Made by a program: the position numbers and the translations under genes | Source of the DNA: Gnetum montanum | Lineage: Eukaryota; Streptophyta; Gnetopsida; Gnetales; Gnetaceae | Reading direction: 5' to 3' | DNA length: 64,000 bases | NCBI GenBank assembly: GCA_015680685.1 | Contig: MNCI01002098.1 | Coordinates: 705,307 to 769,306, forward strand | Shown: positions 23,150-35,699 of the stretch, piece by piece | Layout: every line of letters begins with the position of its first letter | Numbering within the stretch: the stretch's first letter is position 1 | Notes under the pieces: model-generated | Told to the model about the DNA's origin: nothing | The model's input: only the letters and a program-made list of their open reading frames with translations | Databases searched by the model: none

Positions 23150-25579
23150 CAATAAGAATATCTCTTTCAGTAGGAATCAATAATGCATTGTATGGAGAAA
23201 AAAATCCATTGGAGAACTAACAAGATATATGAGGAAGAAAATTGGAGTGACCAACCTCATGAAGGGGTTCCAAATGTTCATGACTACCCTAACTACATTT
23301 AAGAACTACATTTACCTAAGGTAGACAATCCTAGAGAAGATGAAGTAAGTCCCAAACCAGAGAAGGTCTCAAGGCCTAAGATCAAGGGACCATGGGTACA
23401 ACTATAGGAGCCATGACAATTCTCCAAGTTCCTCATCTTCCTCTTTCTCTTGAATGTCTAGTTTTGACGAGAGATAGAGCTCCACTATGGGGTCAAGATA
23501 AAGATAGAAATTGAACCCAAGGGTAAACTCAAAGACATTAAAATGAGCATAGACAAGATCATCACAATTAGAAGAATAGAAATATAGATTATCACCATGA
23601 TGTGTTTGGTATAGATGAACCCTTGTTGGCTACTAGGGGCTTGACATAAATTAGGAAGGTAGTTAAAATACCCCAAAGGCATAAAAGGAACAACTGCATC
23701 AAATGGATTTACATTAATAACATTCCTAAATTTAGGAGAGGCCATAATTATAATTCACAACATCACTTACAAGCCTTCCATGATGCCTGTGCCTTCCAAG
23801 ATATTGAAAATAAGTAGCAAAAGCTTAAGCTCTTCCATAGGATACTAATAGATGAAGCTAAAATTTGGTATAGATCATTGGAACTAAGTTCCATCCACCA
23901 ATGGTCCACAATGTTGGAACTTTTGAATGAAAAATACCAAACCTATGTGAGAGTGTCCAACCTAAGAAAACAAATCCAAGGGTGGAAGTAAGAAACTCAT
24001 GAACCCTTGGATGTGGCCTTGGATAGATACTATTTGCTACTACATATATGTCCCATCCATGATTCTCTCAAAAAGAGTAAATTTTTCACATCATAGATGG
24101 GCTTTCTAATAAAAAAAGGGAGACCCTTGGGATATATGCCCAAGGTCAGTTATATGAATTAAAAGTCCATCAGATAGAAAGGCTAATTAAGTGGGTGGCA
24201 ACAAGAAAAGGAGAGCTATGTAAAAAAGAGAATGTAGAGGAAAATAATTGGGACCCAACTCTTTAAAAGAAAAGGGTCCATATCTATGATGAGGAAAAAG
24301 AGGCAGCTCTCAATGGGATGACTTCACAACAAACCTTGCTAATACAAAAGTCTATCGATGAGCTTGAAGCAAAGCTAGATAAAATGTCGAAATGGATAAA
24401 TGAGAAAGTTACAAGTTGCATAGAAATCATCAAGAACAGAGTAATACAAAAGAAATCAATTGATCAAAACATAAGGAGGAAACAGGACCAAGAAATAGCT
24501 AGGAACACTTATCAGCAAAAAGGAAAAATAGCTATAGAAGAAGGGGCTATAAAATCAACCATAAAAGAAGATGATGGATGTGACATCAACCTATATGATC
24601 ATCCAAAGGGTTATTACTTAGTCATGTTACATCTACATGAGTATTGGACTTTTGCTTTAAATCCCAAGTTCATATAAAAGAAAATGCTTAGGAAATTATC
24701 TTTCTCACATGATAATTTTAAATAGTCCTACAACCAACTGTGATATCCTAGTGGAGCTTATTACCAACCTCAATACTATCATCCAACGTAGTGGCAAAAC
24801 CCATAGTCATGGGGGAGGCCATCATCAAACCAGCACTATCCTTATTGTTAGCCAAACCCATATGAATATTATGTTCAACAACTTGTTTCCTTGAGTTGTT
24901 CCACTTTCTCTACCTCAAATCACTACTACCACTCTCCTAAATATCATTGGCCCATGACATATTTTGAAGGATCACCACCTCATGCCTCTCATCCTCCATG
25001 ATATTCTCAATATGCTCATACTTCCCTCCATCATATGTCATCATCAACAACATAGGAAGGTTCAACACCACAATATCAATGAAAGAATGCCACTTGTGCT
25101 ATAAACATACATGGAAATGATAATGCTAGTAGATCTTAGCCACAACCTTAGAAATGTTCTTTGTTTAGGGTAGTTTCCTCACATAAGCACAAAACATGTA
25201 GACCTATGAGCACATCAAAACTAGCACAAGGCCAATTTGGTGCAACATCCTTCGTTGCTAGAGCAATGTCTCCTAATCATATGCAAAACCCAACAACCAT
25301 CACCACTCCAACACAACACATAAATGATGAAATTATCATTGTGGAGAGATAGGTAAATCTATGCATCACTAATAATGATAAAGGACTCATTTGTGAACTG
25401 GAAGTTTAAAATATTAACAAAACCCCTATATTGACCCACCATAAAGTTAAGGAGCAAATGTGTGAGCAAAAACCAGTTTACGTAGTAGCCACTAAACCAA
25501 AAGAGATCCAATGGTTTGAAAATGAGAATATAAAACTATTTCAAAGATGCATGGAAGTGATTGATCTGCTTATTAGTTC
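23150..25579 (+). pseudogene. gag of element D, 5' part (broken)
   Basis: The capsid-like core lies at about 23755-24140: LQAFHDACAFQDIEN, then KLKLFHR, IWYRSLE, MLELLNEKYQTY, VSNLRKQIQ, and further on a decayed IIDG segment. A Lys/Glu-rich coiled stretch (24318-24590) and a Pro/Gln/His-rich tract follow. Many stops interrupt it; the Trp of the DW motif is TAG here, whereas in C and E the next Gln is TAG. The frame runs up to the insertion of A at 25584. Confidence 0.72.
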
Positions 25580-25584
25580 TAGAC

Positions 25585-26382
25585 TGATGAGTGGCGAGGT
25601 ACCCCTACACTCAACCATACGAATATGAGCATTTCATGTGTGATCCAGTCGAACTCCAAGGACTAAGTGCTTACGTGCCCTAATGGAATACTTAGGGTCA
25701 ATCAATCATTGTCTTCCCAAACTTACTTGTATTGTCATGGTTGTATGGTTAAGTAAGCTTGAGGTACATGATTTTTATAAATTTTATCTTTTAAACGTCT
25801 TATGCTAATAGGAGAAGGTAAGGAGAACTAAGTGACTAACTTTCATTGACTATTCACTAACTAAGTTATAATTTTTCTAACACTAGTATTTTTTCTGACT
25901 TGTTGCACACATGCTAAACTAGTGCAATGCTACTGGGATTACCAAACACTACTCATCACTAGGTTACCAAGCGCTACACACATGCTTGAAGCAGTCGTAC
26001 TTAGTGTACTTAACTAGGAGAGTCAAGGGTTGAGAGAGAGATTAATTAACTAGGAAAGCATTTAAACATTCAACAATAATTAATTACTATTTAGCTTAAT
26101 CCACATGCTGCAAGGTTTATCACAAAGTTTGTCTTTATTGTTGTACACAAATATGTGCTCAGGTACAATTTTCTTAAATAAGATCCATTCACTTTAAGAC
26201 TCCTACTACAGGCACATGGAAATTATTCTAACTATGGAATGGTAACATTGTAAGAGTTTAGCTAAGGGTCTAAGTCTAACTTCCTAGAACAAGGAAAGCT
26301 ATCTCTTATTTATAGAAATTGAGGCAGGCCATGATATTGTGGGGTGGACGTGATATCACGTACGTGATATTGCGGCTCATCA
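25585..26382 (-). repeat. 3' LTR of element A
   Basis: 798 bp. It matches 41775-42530 closely apart from a ~65-bp stretch absent from the right copy. The hexamers GATATT 26333, GATATC 26352 and GATATT 26366 are 19 and 14 bp apart. On the minus strand, TATAAATAA starts at 26314, 24 bp from the last hexamer. A GGGGGTA polypurine tract adjoins it on the minus strand (26383-26389). Confidence 0.85.
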
Positions 26383-28351
26383 TACCCCCATGACTGAATG
26401 AAAACTCATCCTTGAGTTCCTTACAAAATATTGGGAAGGTATGGGATTATTGACTTGAATGATAGTAATGGTGAATGGGGTGACAGGTGAATGGATCATC
26501 ATTACAGTACATGGCAATATTAGTGTTCATGACCATAAGAGTGAACACTATACACATTTGACATCCAGCCTTATTTGGAAGCTGAGAGAGAAGAGAGAAG
26601 AGAGAGAGAGAAGAAGAAGAAGAAGTCTATTGTTACCGATGCCAAGATTGCGCTTTCTGTTGGCCATTCATAAGCACGCCATCAATCCTATTCCTTGCAT
26701 AAATGTTCTAGCACTAGTCCATTCTAAGTGTTCCCTCCAAGTCCAATCCATTGTTGTACGATTTCCATTTGCACACACAACACAATCTCATATTAGCAAT
26801 GGTAAATAAATCATAATGTAGTTAATACCTTGCCTCAGTATAAGGTCCATTGGTTGAGTTGTGATATGGCTAATGCATATTTTGGAGATATAACACTGGT
26901 GACTACCCAAGGTATAGGGGTTAAGAGAAAATTGAAAAAATTGGACCAGGACCCCCATGACTAAGAGTGATCCTCTAGTAGCGATAGAATGGAGAAAGAA
27001 AAAGATAAGGAATAAGAAAGATGGAGAAAAAGAAACAATGGGAACATCGATAAAATGGATGTCAGAGATGAAAATCAACAAAATAAATGTTGATTGCTGA
27101 AATGTTTAAGGGAAATAAGTTAACTAATGCACCAAATAGGAATGCCTATGGGTCCTCCCCAAAGTAGGCTCATGCCCTTAATGCCTTGAAAATCCCACAT
27201 TCAAAGAGTCCCTAGGCTCTGGAAATGCCATTTAGAAGCAAGAGTTAAAGTCTTAACTACAAGAATTTACCAAAAAGAAAACAATGTATCAACCAAAATA
27301 TAGACTATTGATACAACCAACAATGAGGTGGAAAATGGAGAAATAATGATGAGGAGAAGAGAATGGAATGGAGTTCCAAGAGCAAGGTGGTGTACAGCCC
27401 CTTGTGTATTTATGATTAATGTGACTTGGTAGATCTCATTCGGAATTTAGCCTCAAGCAATCCACATCTAGTGACTTCACATTAATACACTTGGCCAATC
27501 CATCCACCTAAAGTAACAAAAATGTTTCCGTCAAAGAGTCACCACCATTCCAAGGAAATGAGAAAGGAAAAAGTAGGAAGAGAGAGAGGGCCTTAGTTAA
27601 AGGGAACACGTTAGTTTAGTTTCATAACTAGTGCTTGTAGCCCAAATGATTATTTTGTTTAAGGGATGTGCTTTGAATTTCCACTTTTTTTTCCATGAGA
27701 ACCACACCATGCAAAGACTTATTATTCTTATTATCTCAGCTTCCAAATAATGGAGCAACGTCGGAATGGTAAGGAAAACTTCAAGAAGAAAACATCCAAG
27801 CACCCAAGAGAATGGCTAGCACAAATGCATCAAATCCCCTTGAAGTCACACCCTTTTCAATCCTTGAGTTCTTCCTTAGTTTGAGAAATTCCTAGTTACC
27901 AATTTGTTGATATTTCTATTATTTAAAGGAAGGGACTCTATAGTTCCAAGCCAAGAGAGACCATAGAAATTCATGGATGCATGGACAATGTGGACTCATT
28001 GCATGTTAGATCAAAAGAACCATACCTTAGTATCAACATTATAACTCAAAGGTAGAAACCAAACATTAGCAATTAATAGAATATAGTTCATACCACCATC
28101 AGGAGCACTTATTAGGTGGTGACCCTAACAAAATCAACGACCACACAAAGAAACAAAAAAGTATAAATGATGTTACAAAACAAAAACAAAAAAAGTTAAA
28201 GAAATTTGTAAAACAAAAAATGTGTAAAACAAAAACTTAAAAAGTAACTGAGGGCCTTAATTGATTAGCAGAGGTGGCCATCTCCCCCATGACTAAGTTG
28301 AAAGGAGAAGATCTGAAATAATGAGCGAGGTCATCCCTTCTCAAAGGTATT
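26383..28351 (-). other. post-pol noncoding region of element A
   Basis: No open frame of element type was found. A (GA)n tract at 26585-26625 and blocks shared with C (for example the CTAAGGCCCTCTC and CATGGTGTGGTTC blocks, seen inverted at 27588 and 27702) identify it as the region after pol. GGCCATCTCCCCCATGACTA near 28270 matches C at 50893. Confidence 0.6.
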
Positions 28352-28356
28352 ATGTG

Positions 28357-30057
28357 TGAAACATCACTAATTTCGGCCTAACACTTTGAAAAAAGAATGA
28401 CTCCAACCCTTTCGAGCTTTTAGGAGGCAAAATTTGGCTAAGGCATGGAAACCACGCTTAGCTAAATCAAGCTAGCTTGCTCATCCTATCAAATTGGAAG
28501 CTTGCCCACAGCGTGACCAACTCTCGGAGTCTCAAAACTGAGCCAAAATGATTTGATCTACAACGCCAAAGTCATCCTTAGAGCACATCCTTAACAGCTT
28601 CAGTCCCAACTTCCAGAATGCTAGATTTTAACTCAAAATTGCAATTTTTTGCAAGATTTCATAGGTCATGCTGCATGTCAGGCTACATGTCATGCTGTAG
28701 CATGACTATAGTGTGACCTACTCAAAGTGGCTCTAAACAAGTCACATCTAGGCTCAAATTCTAGATTTCAAATTACTCTCATGATTAACTATAGCCATAC
28801 AATAGTTGCACTCAAGAATCAAGCTTCAAAATCACAATTTCAAAAAAAAAATACATCATTTTTGAGTCATGTCACACTGCATGTCACGCTGTGGTCACGC
28901 TGTAGCATGACTCTAGTGCGACCTACCATAAATAGCTTGAAACAAGGCACTTTCAGGCTCAATTCTTCAATCCCAGTTAGGCCAAGAATCAGGCTTCAAA
29001 ATTCCAAAATGTGGTGAAAAATTACAATTTTTTGTTTACTCACGTTGAGGTCACGCTGAAGCGTGAGTATAACATGAGTGTCGCATGCGCATGCTCAAGT
29101 CACATTGAGACAAAATCAACTCACGCTGGAAGTTCTTGTCAAGTGAAAACACTTCAAACGGCCATGAAACCACTTGAATCGACATCTTGTAGTGGTCAAA
29201 TCAAAGATCCAGAAGTTTCAAATGAGCCAGAGCCAATTTCTCTTATTGTACATCATCCTTTCAATGTAAATTTTCATTTGTGGGCTTTCCAAGCCCTCAC
29301 GTTCTAAATTATATGTGCTTTTATGGGCTTGAGTAAGCCACACGTTGTAAGATACGATGAACCTGGTTAAGAACGTAGCTTGCCCACACATGTCCAACTG
29401 ATGCACAGTTGTCCATTGGACATGTGTCACTTGATCCACTTTCCTCTCATTTCCCAGCTGTTGATTCCATTCTTGAATTTCATGCCCAATCCCAACCCAA
29501 TCCTATAAATACCTTGTCAATTCACATAAATGGGGTTGGCAATTTTGGAGTTAGATAGCTCAGGAAACTCAGACTAGCAACCCTTGGACGCTTGGCACAC
29601 TTAACTCCTAGCATCCAAGCACTTCTGAAACACATCACATCACATCACTTGGGGCATGGCACTTGACCTACCATCCACACGTGTAGCTATGCTTTGACCT
29701 GTGCACATATTTTCTAAGTAATACAATATAGTTCGTTTTTCTAGCCATTATTCTGTTTACTCTGTTTTACATTCAGTTTATGTTTTGTTTACAATATCAG
29801 TTCTGCATGTGTTTCTGTTTACATTTTGTACTTGCTGTTTACGTTTTAAAACATCAGTTATGATAACCCTAGCACAAGCCATAGTTTACACTTGAGGAAG
29901 TCCTTGGTTGATTTATGTGCAGATAATCCAAGGCACTCCACGTTCATTTACTTTTCCAGCTTGTCCTCGGGTGAAGTTAGGGTTAGCTGTGTCTGCTCGA
30001 CGATCTTTTGGTGTTTGTTTTTCTTCCAGCCTTATATCGATGATTTAGGTCAGTACA
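28357..30057 (+). repeat. 5' LTR of element B
   Basis: 1701 bp from TGAAACATCACTAATTTCGG to GGTCAGTACA. TATAAATACC lies at about 29504. The upstream half is full of TCACGCTG-type words in both orientations (28660-29130). Confidence 0.88.
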
Positions 30058-30061
30058 ATAA

Positions 30062-30081
30062 ATTGGTGCTAGAAGGAGGGC
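30062..30081 (+). other. primer-binding site of B
   Basis: ATTGGTGCTAGAAGGAGGGC lies four bases after the LTR, where a PBS is expected. I cannot name the tRNA with certainty; it is not the tRNA-Asp type of the neighbouring family. Confidence 0.55.
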
Positions 30082-30144
30082 CTCTTGTTTGTTGTATGAT
30101 AAAACGTTGATCACGCCACCTATCAAAACTCACTCATCCTTGTA

Positions 30145-30405
30145 AGTCTCCTTGTCTATGATGTTACTGTAGTCTGTCACACTGAAGTTATCACACTATA
30201 GTTTGGTCACACTGCAGTTGTCACACTGTAGTTTGGTCATGTTGCTATAGTCTGTCACACTGTAGTTTGGTCACGCTGCTGTAGTCTATCATGCTACAGT
30301 TGTCACATTGTAGTTTGGTCACGCTGCTATAGTCTATCATGCTATAGTTTGGTCAAGCTACTATAGTCTGTCACATTACAGTTGTCACACTATAGTTGCT
30401 TGCAG
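30145..30405 (+). repeat. TCAC(A/G)CTGTAG repeat array in the B leader
   Basis: About 14 copies of TCACACTGTAG, TCACGCTGCTGTAG and close variants follow each other every 16-20 bp between the PBS and the gag start. The same word occurs many times in the B LTR. Confidence 0.8.
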
Positions 30406-30439
30406 TCAACTCGTCTAGCTCAGTTTACTCAGATTCATT

Positions 30440-32530
30440 ATGGAATCTTCCCAAGCTAACCCAGTGACACTGCTGACCTCTAACTTTGGGACTGAAACCT
30501 TGAACCCTGTGATTGCTATCAAATCCATAACAGTCATTGAATAGATAAACTTCCAAGGCCCTACACGCCAGTCACTCAGGCTATAGGGCAAAGACCCTAC
30601 CTATGTGACTCTCACACCTGAACAATATAACTTCATCTGTGTCAAGATCCAAGCCAACTTACCCATCGATCGTGTAGAGAGAGAAGTAAAGAGAGACTAT
30701 GAACTTATCCACAAAGGAGGTTTTGAATTCATCCCCTTAGCATTTTATATAATCCCACTCTTTGAACATCACCATAAACTCCCAGCTTCTCATGGCAAGA
30801 AGCCAAGCCTTATAGACACCTCCGATAGAGCCTCAAGGTGGAGATGAGGAGGATGACTTCGCAGCCCAATCTGAACATGAGGATTCATACCATATCATCA
30901 ATCCCCATGCCCATACAAATCCATTATTTCAACCTTTCCTAGAAGAGACTATATTTCCACCACCAGCTTCTCTACAAGAAGTACCCATTCCCATTCCCAT
31001 CTTCTCCAAGTCCAACATTCAATCCAACGCATCCAGTTCCATCATACCTCTACAAATACAATCCCAACAGTATCCTCCGCAAACTAATGTAGGATCGACC
31101 TTTCAAACTCAAGTGATTTGGATGCCATCAGTCATACCAACTTCCACGTCTATCCATTACATACCTTAGGTGCAAATCCAACAAGCACCAGTGACCGCTT
31201 CACAACCTATGACTGGGTAGTGTGTGCCCCCAGCTATTTAGCAAAACTTGTCTATCCATTATAGCATACCACACCCCATAGTCTCAGCCCCAAACGCCAT
31301 CCCACCACAACAAACAATAGTCCAACAATCACTCTTTCCACAAACGATGCAACAATCAAATCATTATCAACTACTGTCAACCCAATCTGCCGGTTTGCCT
31401 ACCGTCCAAGAGTGGGAAGATACGGAGAAAATGATGCACTCATTAGCAAAAGAATTAAAACACCTTAAAAATGTGAACACTGAAGAAGTTAAGGTACTAT
31501 ACTTCTATCAAGATGATCCAATCGATCCCTCGGTCCCACCACTAACCTTGCTAAAGGAAGTTTCATTACCCTAGCTTACCAAGTATAATGGAGAAGGGGA
31601 CCCAAACGCTCACCTAGTAACATTTCAAACAAAATATCTATTACTTCAAGAATGGCCTCATGTAATTCTACATGTGTTTGCTATGTCCTTAACTGGAAAA
31701 GCTTTAGACTGGTACCGAGCCTTGCCCCGTAGCTCTATATCTTCTCTAGAGGACTTGTTGCATCAGTTCATTACCTGTTTCAAATAAAATCTAAAACCTG
31801 AAGCCATGTTACATAGCCTGATTCAAATTAAATAAGCACCATTAAAGCCAACATAGAAATTTATCCAAAGGCGGAGTGCAACCTTGAATGAACTTCATGA
31901 GCCTATTCCTGAAACGTATCTACTTACCATCCTTAAGGTAGCTGCGAATGACTTTATTAAATCAAAACTTTATTATTTGAAACCCTGTACCTTGAGCCAG
32001 GAATTTGTGCAAATTAAAGACATAGAAGAGGCTGCACAAACAAGAAATGACCCAACCTACTCGACCTTTAGAAGGCAACATACAAGGAAAGATAAATCCA
32101 AATTAACAGTAGCAGCAGTGGCTGAGACAACCCGACCTGGCCATCCAAGACAAAAAGGAAAACAACCCGCTATCCCAAATGACTATGAAAGAAATAAATC
32201 TATGCCTACACCTGAAACTTCCTCAAATAGGAACACCAACATGGGTCATGCTCGCACCTTCAAAAGAAAAGACCCCACTCAATATACGCCCTTACCCATG
32301 AAACCTTCACAATTGCTTGACCAACTTCTAAAGGTTGGTTTAATTAAACATAAGCAAATGTCTCCTGCGGCCTCTCAAAAACATGATCGATTTTGTGAGT
32401 TGGCCAAGAACCTAGCCTTAGTGACACCTAATGTACCTCCCATTCCAAGAGGCTTTAGATTAGATATGTTTTGCAAGTATCACCAATGACCTGGTCATGG
32501 AATTGATTACTGCTTCACTTTGAAGTAGGA
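30440..32530 (+). pseudogene. gag of element B (several stops)
   Basis: The likely start is ATG at 30440 (MESSQANPVTLLTS). A Pro/Gln-rich region (30880-31390) precedes the capsid motifs YNGEGDPNAHL and SLTGKALDWYRALP (31590-31730), a helical region, a Lys-rich segment and a zinc knuckle FCKYHQ.PGHGIDYC at 32469-32513. Stops fall at 30541, 31573, 31786, 31832, 31850, 32487 and 32527. The segment 31884-32486 is open for 201 codons. The protein would coat element RNA. Confidence 0.8.
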
Positions 32531-32964
32531 TATACAATGCATGATTGATAGGTGTGAAGTGGTATTCGACAAGGTAAACCTAGTAAGACCTCAGAACTAG
32601 CCCATGGGGGTTTACAAGGATCCTCTTAATGCTAGTGAAGCACCATATGTGATTAATACTATCCATGTGGAGAATAGACAAGATTCTTCAAGAAAATATT
32701 TTGTGATACGCAAACCTTCAGAAAACACACCTACACCAACATCTCCTCAAACACCTTTCACCATGCACACATCTCACACACCACAAAACCATTCGTTATC
32801 CGTGTACCTCCTTCTATCACCAAAGCGACCATACCGTCTAAAAGCCAACCTATTCCCTTTGTGATCTGAGTGCTAAAACATCCTGGCACACTACCCACCT
32901 CTACTCCCTCATGACCTCTACGAGAAAATCTTGCTGATAGGTTAATAAGAGAGCATATGGAAAG

Positions 32965-33090
32965 AGAAAACAGTTAGCACAAATTAGGACCACCAAAGCC
33001 TACACCGCTAAATGTTGTTCCTATGGGAGAAAACAGTTAGCACAAATTAGGACCACCAAAGCCTACACCGCTAAATGTTGTTCCTATGGG
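32965..33090 (+). repeat. perfect 63-bp tandem duplication
   Basis: Units 32965-33027 and 33028-33090 (each AGAAAACAGTTAGC...CCTATGGG) look identical. The length is a multiple of three, so the gag-protease linker frame is kept. It is either a very young duplication or an assembly slip. Confidence 0.85.
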
Positions 33091-33466
33091 TCCATCTATT
33101 AATGAGCCTACTACAAATCATTAAAACAAGGATAATGTCATGGGTTGTATCCCGAACCCAGCATCCTTAGTTACTAATGCAAAAATTCCTCCACAAGAAA
33201 TATGAATGTTGGGCCAAATGGAGCAAATCTCTATACATAAGAATGTCCCAAATGGTAAAGATCTAGCAAGCGCGTTAACCTAGGTTACACAAGCCTTAAA
33301 ACAAAAGAATACTTCTCTAAGTCTATATGACCTAGTAATGACTTCATCTGTACATCGGAAAGCTCTTGTACGGATGCTGACTTCGATCCCTGTTAGTGAG
33401 GACCTTCTTGTAGATGAACCATCCATTTATGCAGTATTGTCCCTGCAACTTTAGGAATCAAAGACC

Positions 33467-33850
33467 ATGTCCCTAGAGTTTCATGCTAAGGACATTAAGC
33501 TAGATCAGAAAATAGGAGAAGTCACCACTACCCCTATGTTCATAACGATACAGGTTAATCATTTCAAGATACGTAGGGTGCATGTTGATGATGGCATGAA
33601 AACAAATGTAATACCTTTTCCCATCATTGAAAAATTGGGGCTTACTAAACAAATACAACCCATGACAACCTCTTTCTTGAAATCCTTTAGTAGTTCCTAT
33701 GTTGGGGTGAGAGGTATGGTCACCTTAAATTTCATAGTTGGAAATCAATTCCCCACATCAACTAAATTCATAGTGGTTGATGAAATTCCAGGGTTTAATC
33801 TGATCCTAGGACATCCCTAGCTAGCTCAACTTAAAGCCATATCTTCACCA
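33467..33850 (+). pseudogene. aspartic protease domain of element B
   Basis: The open stretch 33467-33817 encodes a retropepsin-like fold: PMFITIQVNHFKIRRVHVDD, then GMKTNVIPFPIIEKLGL, and later IPGFNLILGHP, where LILG is the conserved second strand. The active-site triplet position reads DDGMKTN instead of the usual D-x-G-(S/A)-x-x-N, so the catalytic (D)(S/T)G is probably altered. TAG at 33818 replaces the Trp expected after HP. It would cleave the Gag-Pol precursor. Confidence 0.7.
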
Positions 33851-34397
33851 ATCCATCAGGAGATCCACCTACCTTACGAGGATGGTGAAATCATCATACA
33901 TGGGGAAACAATGGTATCGATCACTTCCTCATATCTTGAGGTAAGTCAAGAGTCAAAAATTTAGTTTGTTAAGCCTAAGCAAGAAACTGTGAACATACAT
34001 CAAGACATGAATCTGATGTTAACTCACAACCCTACCATGACTAAAGAAACATAGGAAGACGCAAACATAGGAGCCATTCCTATTAATGTCTCTTGGTTGA
34101 AACTACCCTTTGACATCACTGATGAAGGGGAAGGTGAATATAAAATCATACCTACATGCCCAAACCCACATGTTAAGCTACAGAAGATTAAGAGGCAACT
34201 CAACAACTAGAACGAAGTTAAACTAGCCATGGTCATAAATGACCGGTTCCTTGTAAAAGTTTCTCAAAACTATTATTACCTTTGGCCCACTATGGCATAA
34301 AACTGGTAATCTTTCTTTCCTTGGCAATAGTTGCAATAGTCCACCATGATTTTAAATTGATCTAAACAGCCCAAAATGGCATGGTAATTTAATACAT

Positions 34398-34928
34398 GTG
34401 CCACCTAATGAATTGCATACAGCACAAATCATATGGCCATTCCAAAAATGGGGATTAGATTTAATTGGACCGATAACACCATCATCCTCTGTGGGACATA
34501 GCTTTATTATCACTGCAACTGAATATTTCACAAAATGGGTAGAAGCTATTCCACTTAGGAAGACCACCTCAAAACACATTTGCACTTTCATAATAGAAAA
34601 TATCATGACCCGTTTTGGTATTCCAATAACCATCGTTACCGACAATGGACCACAGTTCAACAGTGCAAACACTAAAAGCTTCTATGAAATTCTAGACATT
34701 AAACATGCATTTTCATCACCTTACTACCCACAGAGAAATGGTCAAGCGGAGGCTACAAAAAAAATTGTCATCATGGTACTCAAAACGATGCTATTGCATG
34801 AACAATTGGTCTACACATTGTGGGCATACAGAATGACACATCGAACATCTACAAGTAAAAATCCCTTTAGTCTTGTGTATAGATCTAAAACTATTTTACC
34901 TTTAGAGTTGCAGCTTCCCTCATTGTAG
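34398..34928 (+). CDS. integrase catalytic core of element B
   Basis: An uninterrupted 176-codon frame. It carries WPFQKWGLDLIGPITP (first Asp at about residue 18), FTKWVEAIPL, RFGIPITIVTDNGPQF (second Asp) and YYPQRNGQAEATKK (Glu), so all three DDE positions are present. The enzyme joins element DNA to host DNA in the nucleus. The upstream zinc-binding domain is only a remnant (YYYLWPTMA near 34273). Downstream, 34930-35270 continues as a broken C-terminal domain (GDLVLKAIRKHS...EGPYLVAKAYNNG) with TAG at 35151 replacing the Trp before EGPY. RT and RNase H should precede it and are missing. Confidence 0.85.
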   Translation: MPPNELHTAQIIWPFQKWGLDLIGPITPSSSVGHSFIITATEYFTKWVEAIPLRKTTSKHICTFIIENIMTRFGIPITIVTDNGPQFNSANTKSFYEILDIKHAFSSPYYPQRNGQAEATKKIVIMVLKTMLLHEQLVYTLWAYRMTHRTSTSKNPFSLVYRSKTILPLELQLPSL

Positions 34929-35291
34929 ATAGCTCTCTCCTGCCTCCTTGATGAAAGTTAAAACAATGAAGTGCGCATCGCTGACCTTGACTCGATAGAG
35001 GAGGAATGTGTGTGAATGCTTGATCAAATCGAATTGTTCCAGAAAAAATAGTGGCAACGACACAAACAAAATCTGCATAAGCACCTAATCAAAGAAGGAG
35101 ACTTAGTTCTTAAAGCTATACGTAAACACTCAGATAAATTCTCAGCCAACTAGGAAGGGCCGTACTTAGTTGCCAAGGCATACAATAATGGAGCATTCAA
35201 ACTTGCTGATATGAATGGGAACGAGTTTGCTAATCCTACAAATCACTTGTACCTGAAACGTTACTATGTATGATAAATTGGAGGTACATCA

Positions 35292-35481
35292 AAGTCCTGG
35301 AATCATGACTTGAAATTGATACCACAGAAAAGTCCTGACATCATGAAATGAAAATGATACCATAGAAAAGTCCTAGCATCATGACTTAAAACTGATACCA
35401 CAAAAAAGTCTTGGCATCATGACTTAAAACTGATACCACAAAATAGTCTTGGCATCATGACTTAAAAATGATACCATAGAG
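35292..35481 (+). repeat. five-copy 38-bp tandem repeat after pol of B
   Basis: Five consecutive 38-bp units of the form AAGTCCTGGCATCATGACTT...AATGATACCATAGAA. Looser repeats of the phrase ACTATAAACTAG (35540-35700) follow. They lie between the end of pol and the 3' LTR, where gypsy elements often carry noncoding repeats. Confidence 0.85.
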
Positions 35482-35699
35482 CTCTATCTAGTATGACACT
35501 AAACTGCCGTATCTGTCTGCTATGATGCGAAACTAGCATCCAGAGTCCACTAAGACTATAAACTAGTTTGTCTCTTCATGATTTGCTACAACTATAAACT
35601 AGTAATGTATCATCCGCTACGACACTAAACTAGCGCCATCCAAAGGGTTATGACATAAAAATAATCCACAACAGTCCGCTAAGACTATAAACTGGCAAC

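Noticed and set aside
30145-35481. CRISPR-like or satellite arrays
   Set aside because: The repeats in B are contiguous or irregular, have no unique equal-length spacers, and sit in the leader and post-pol regions of a plant retrotransposon.
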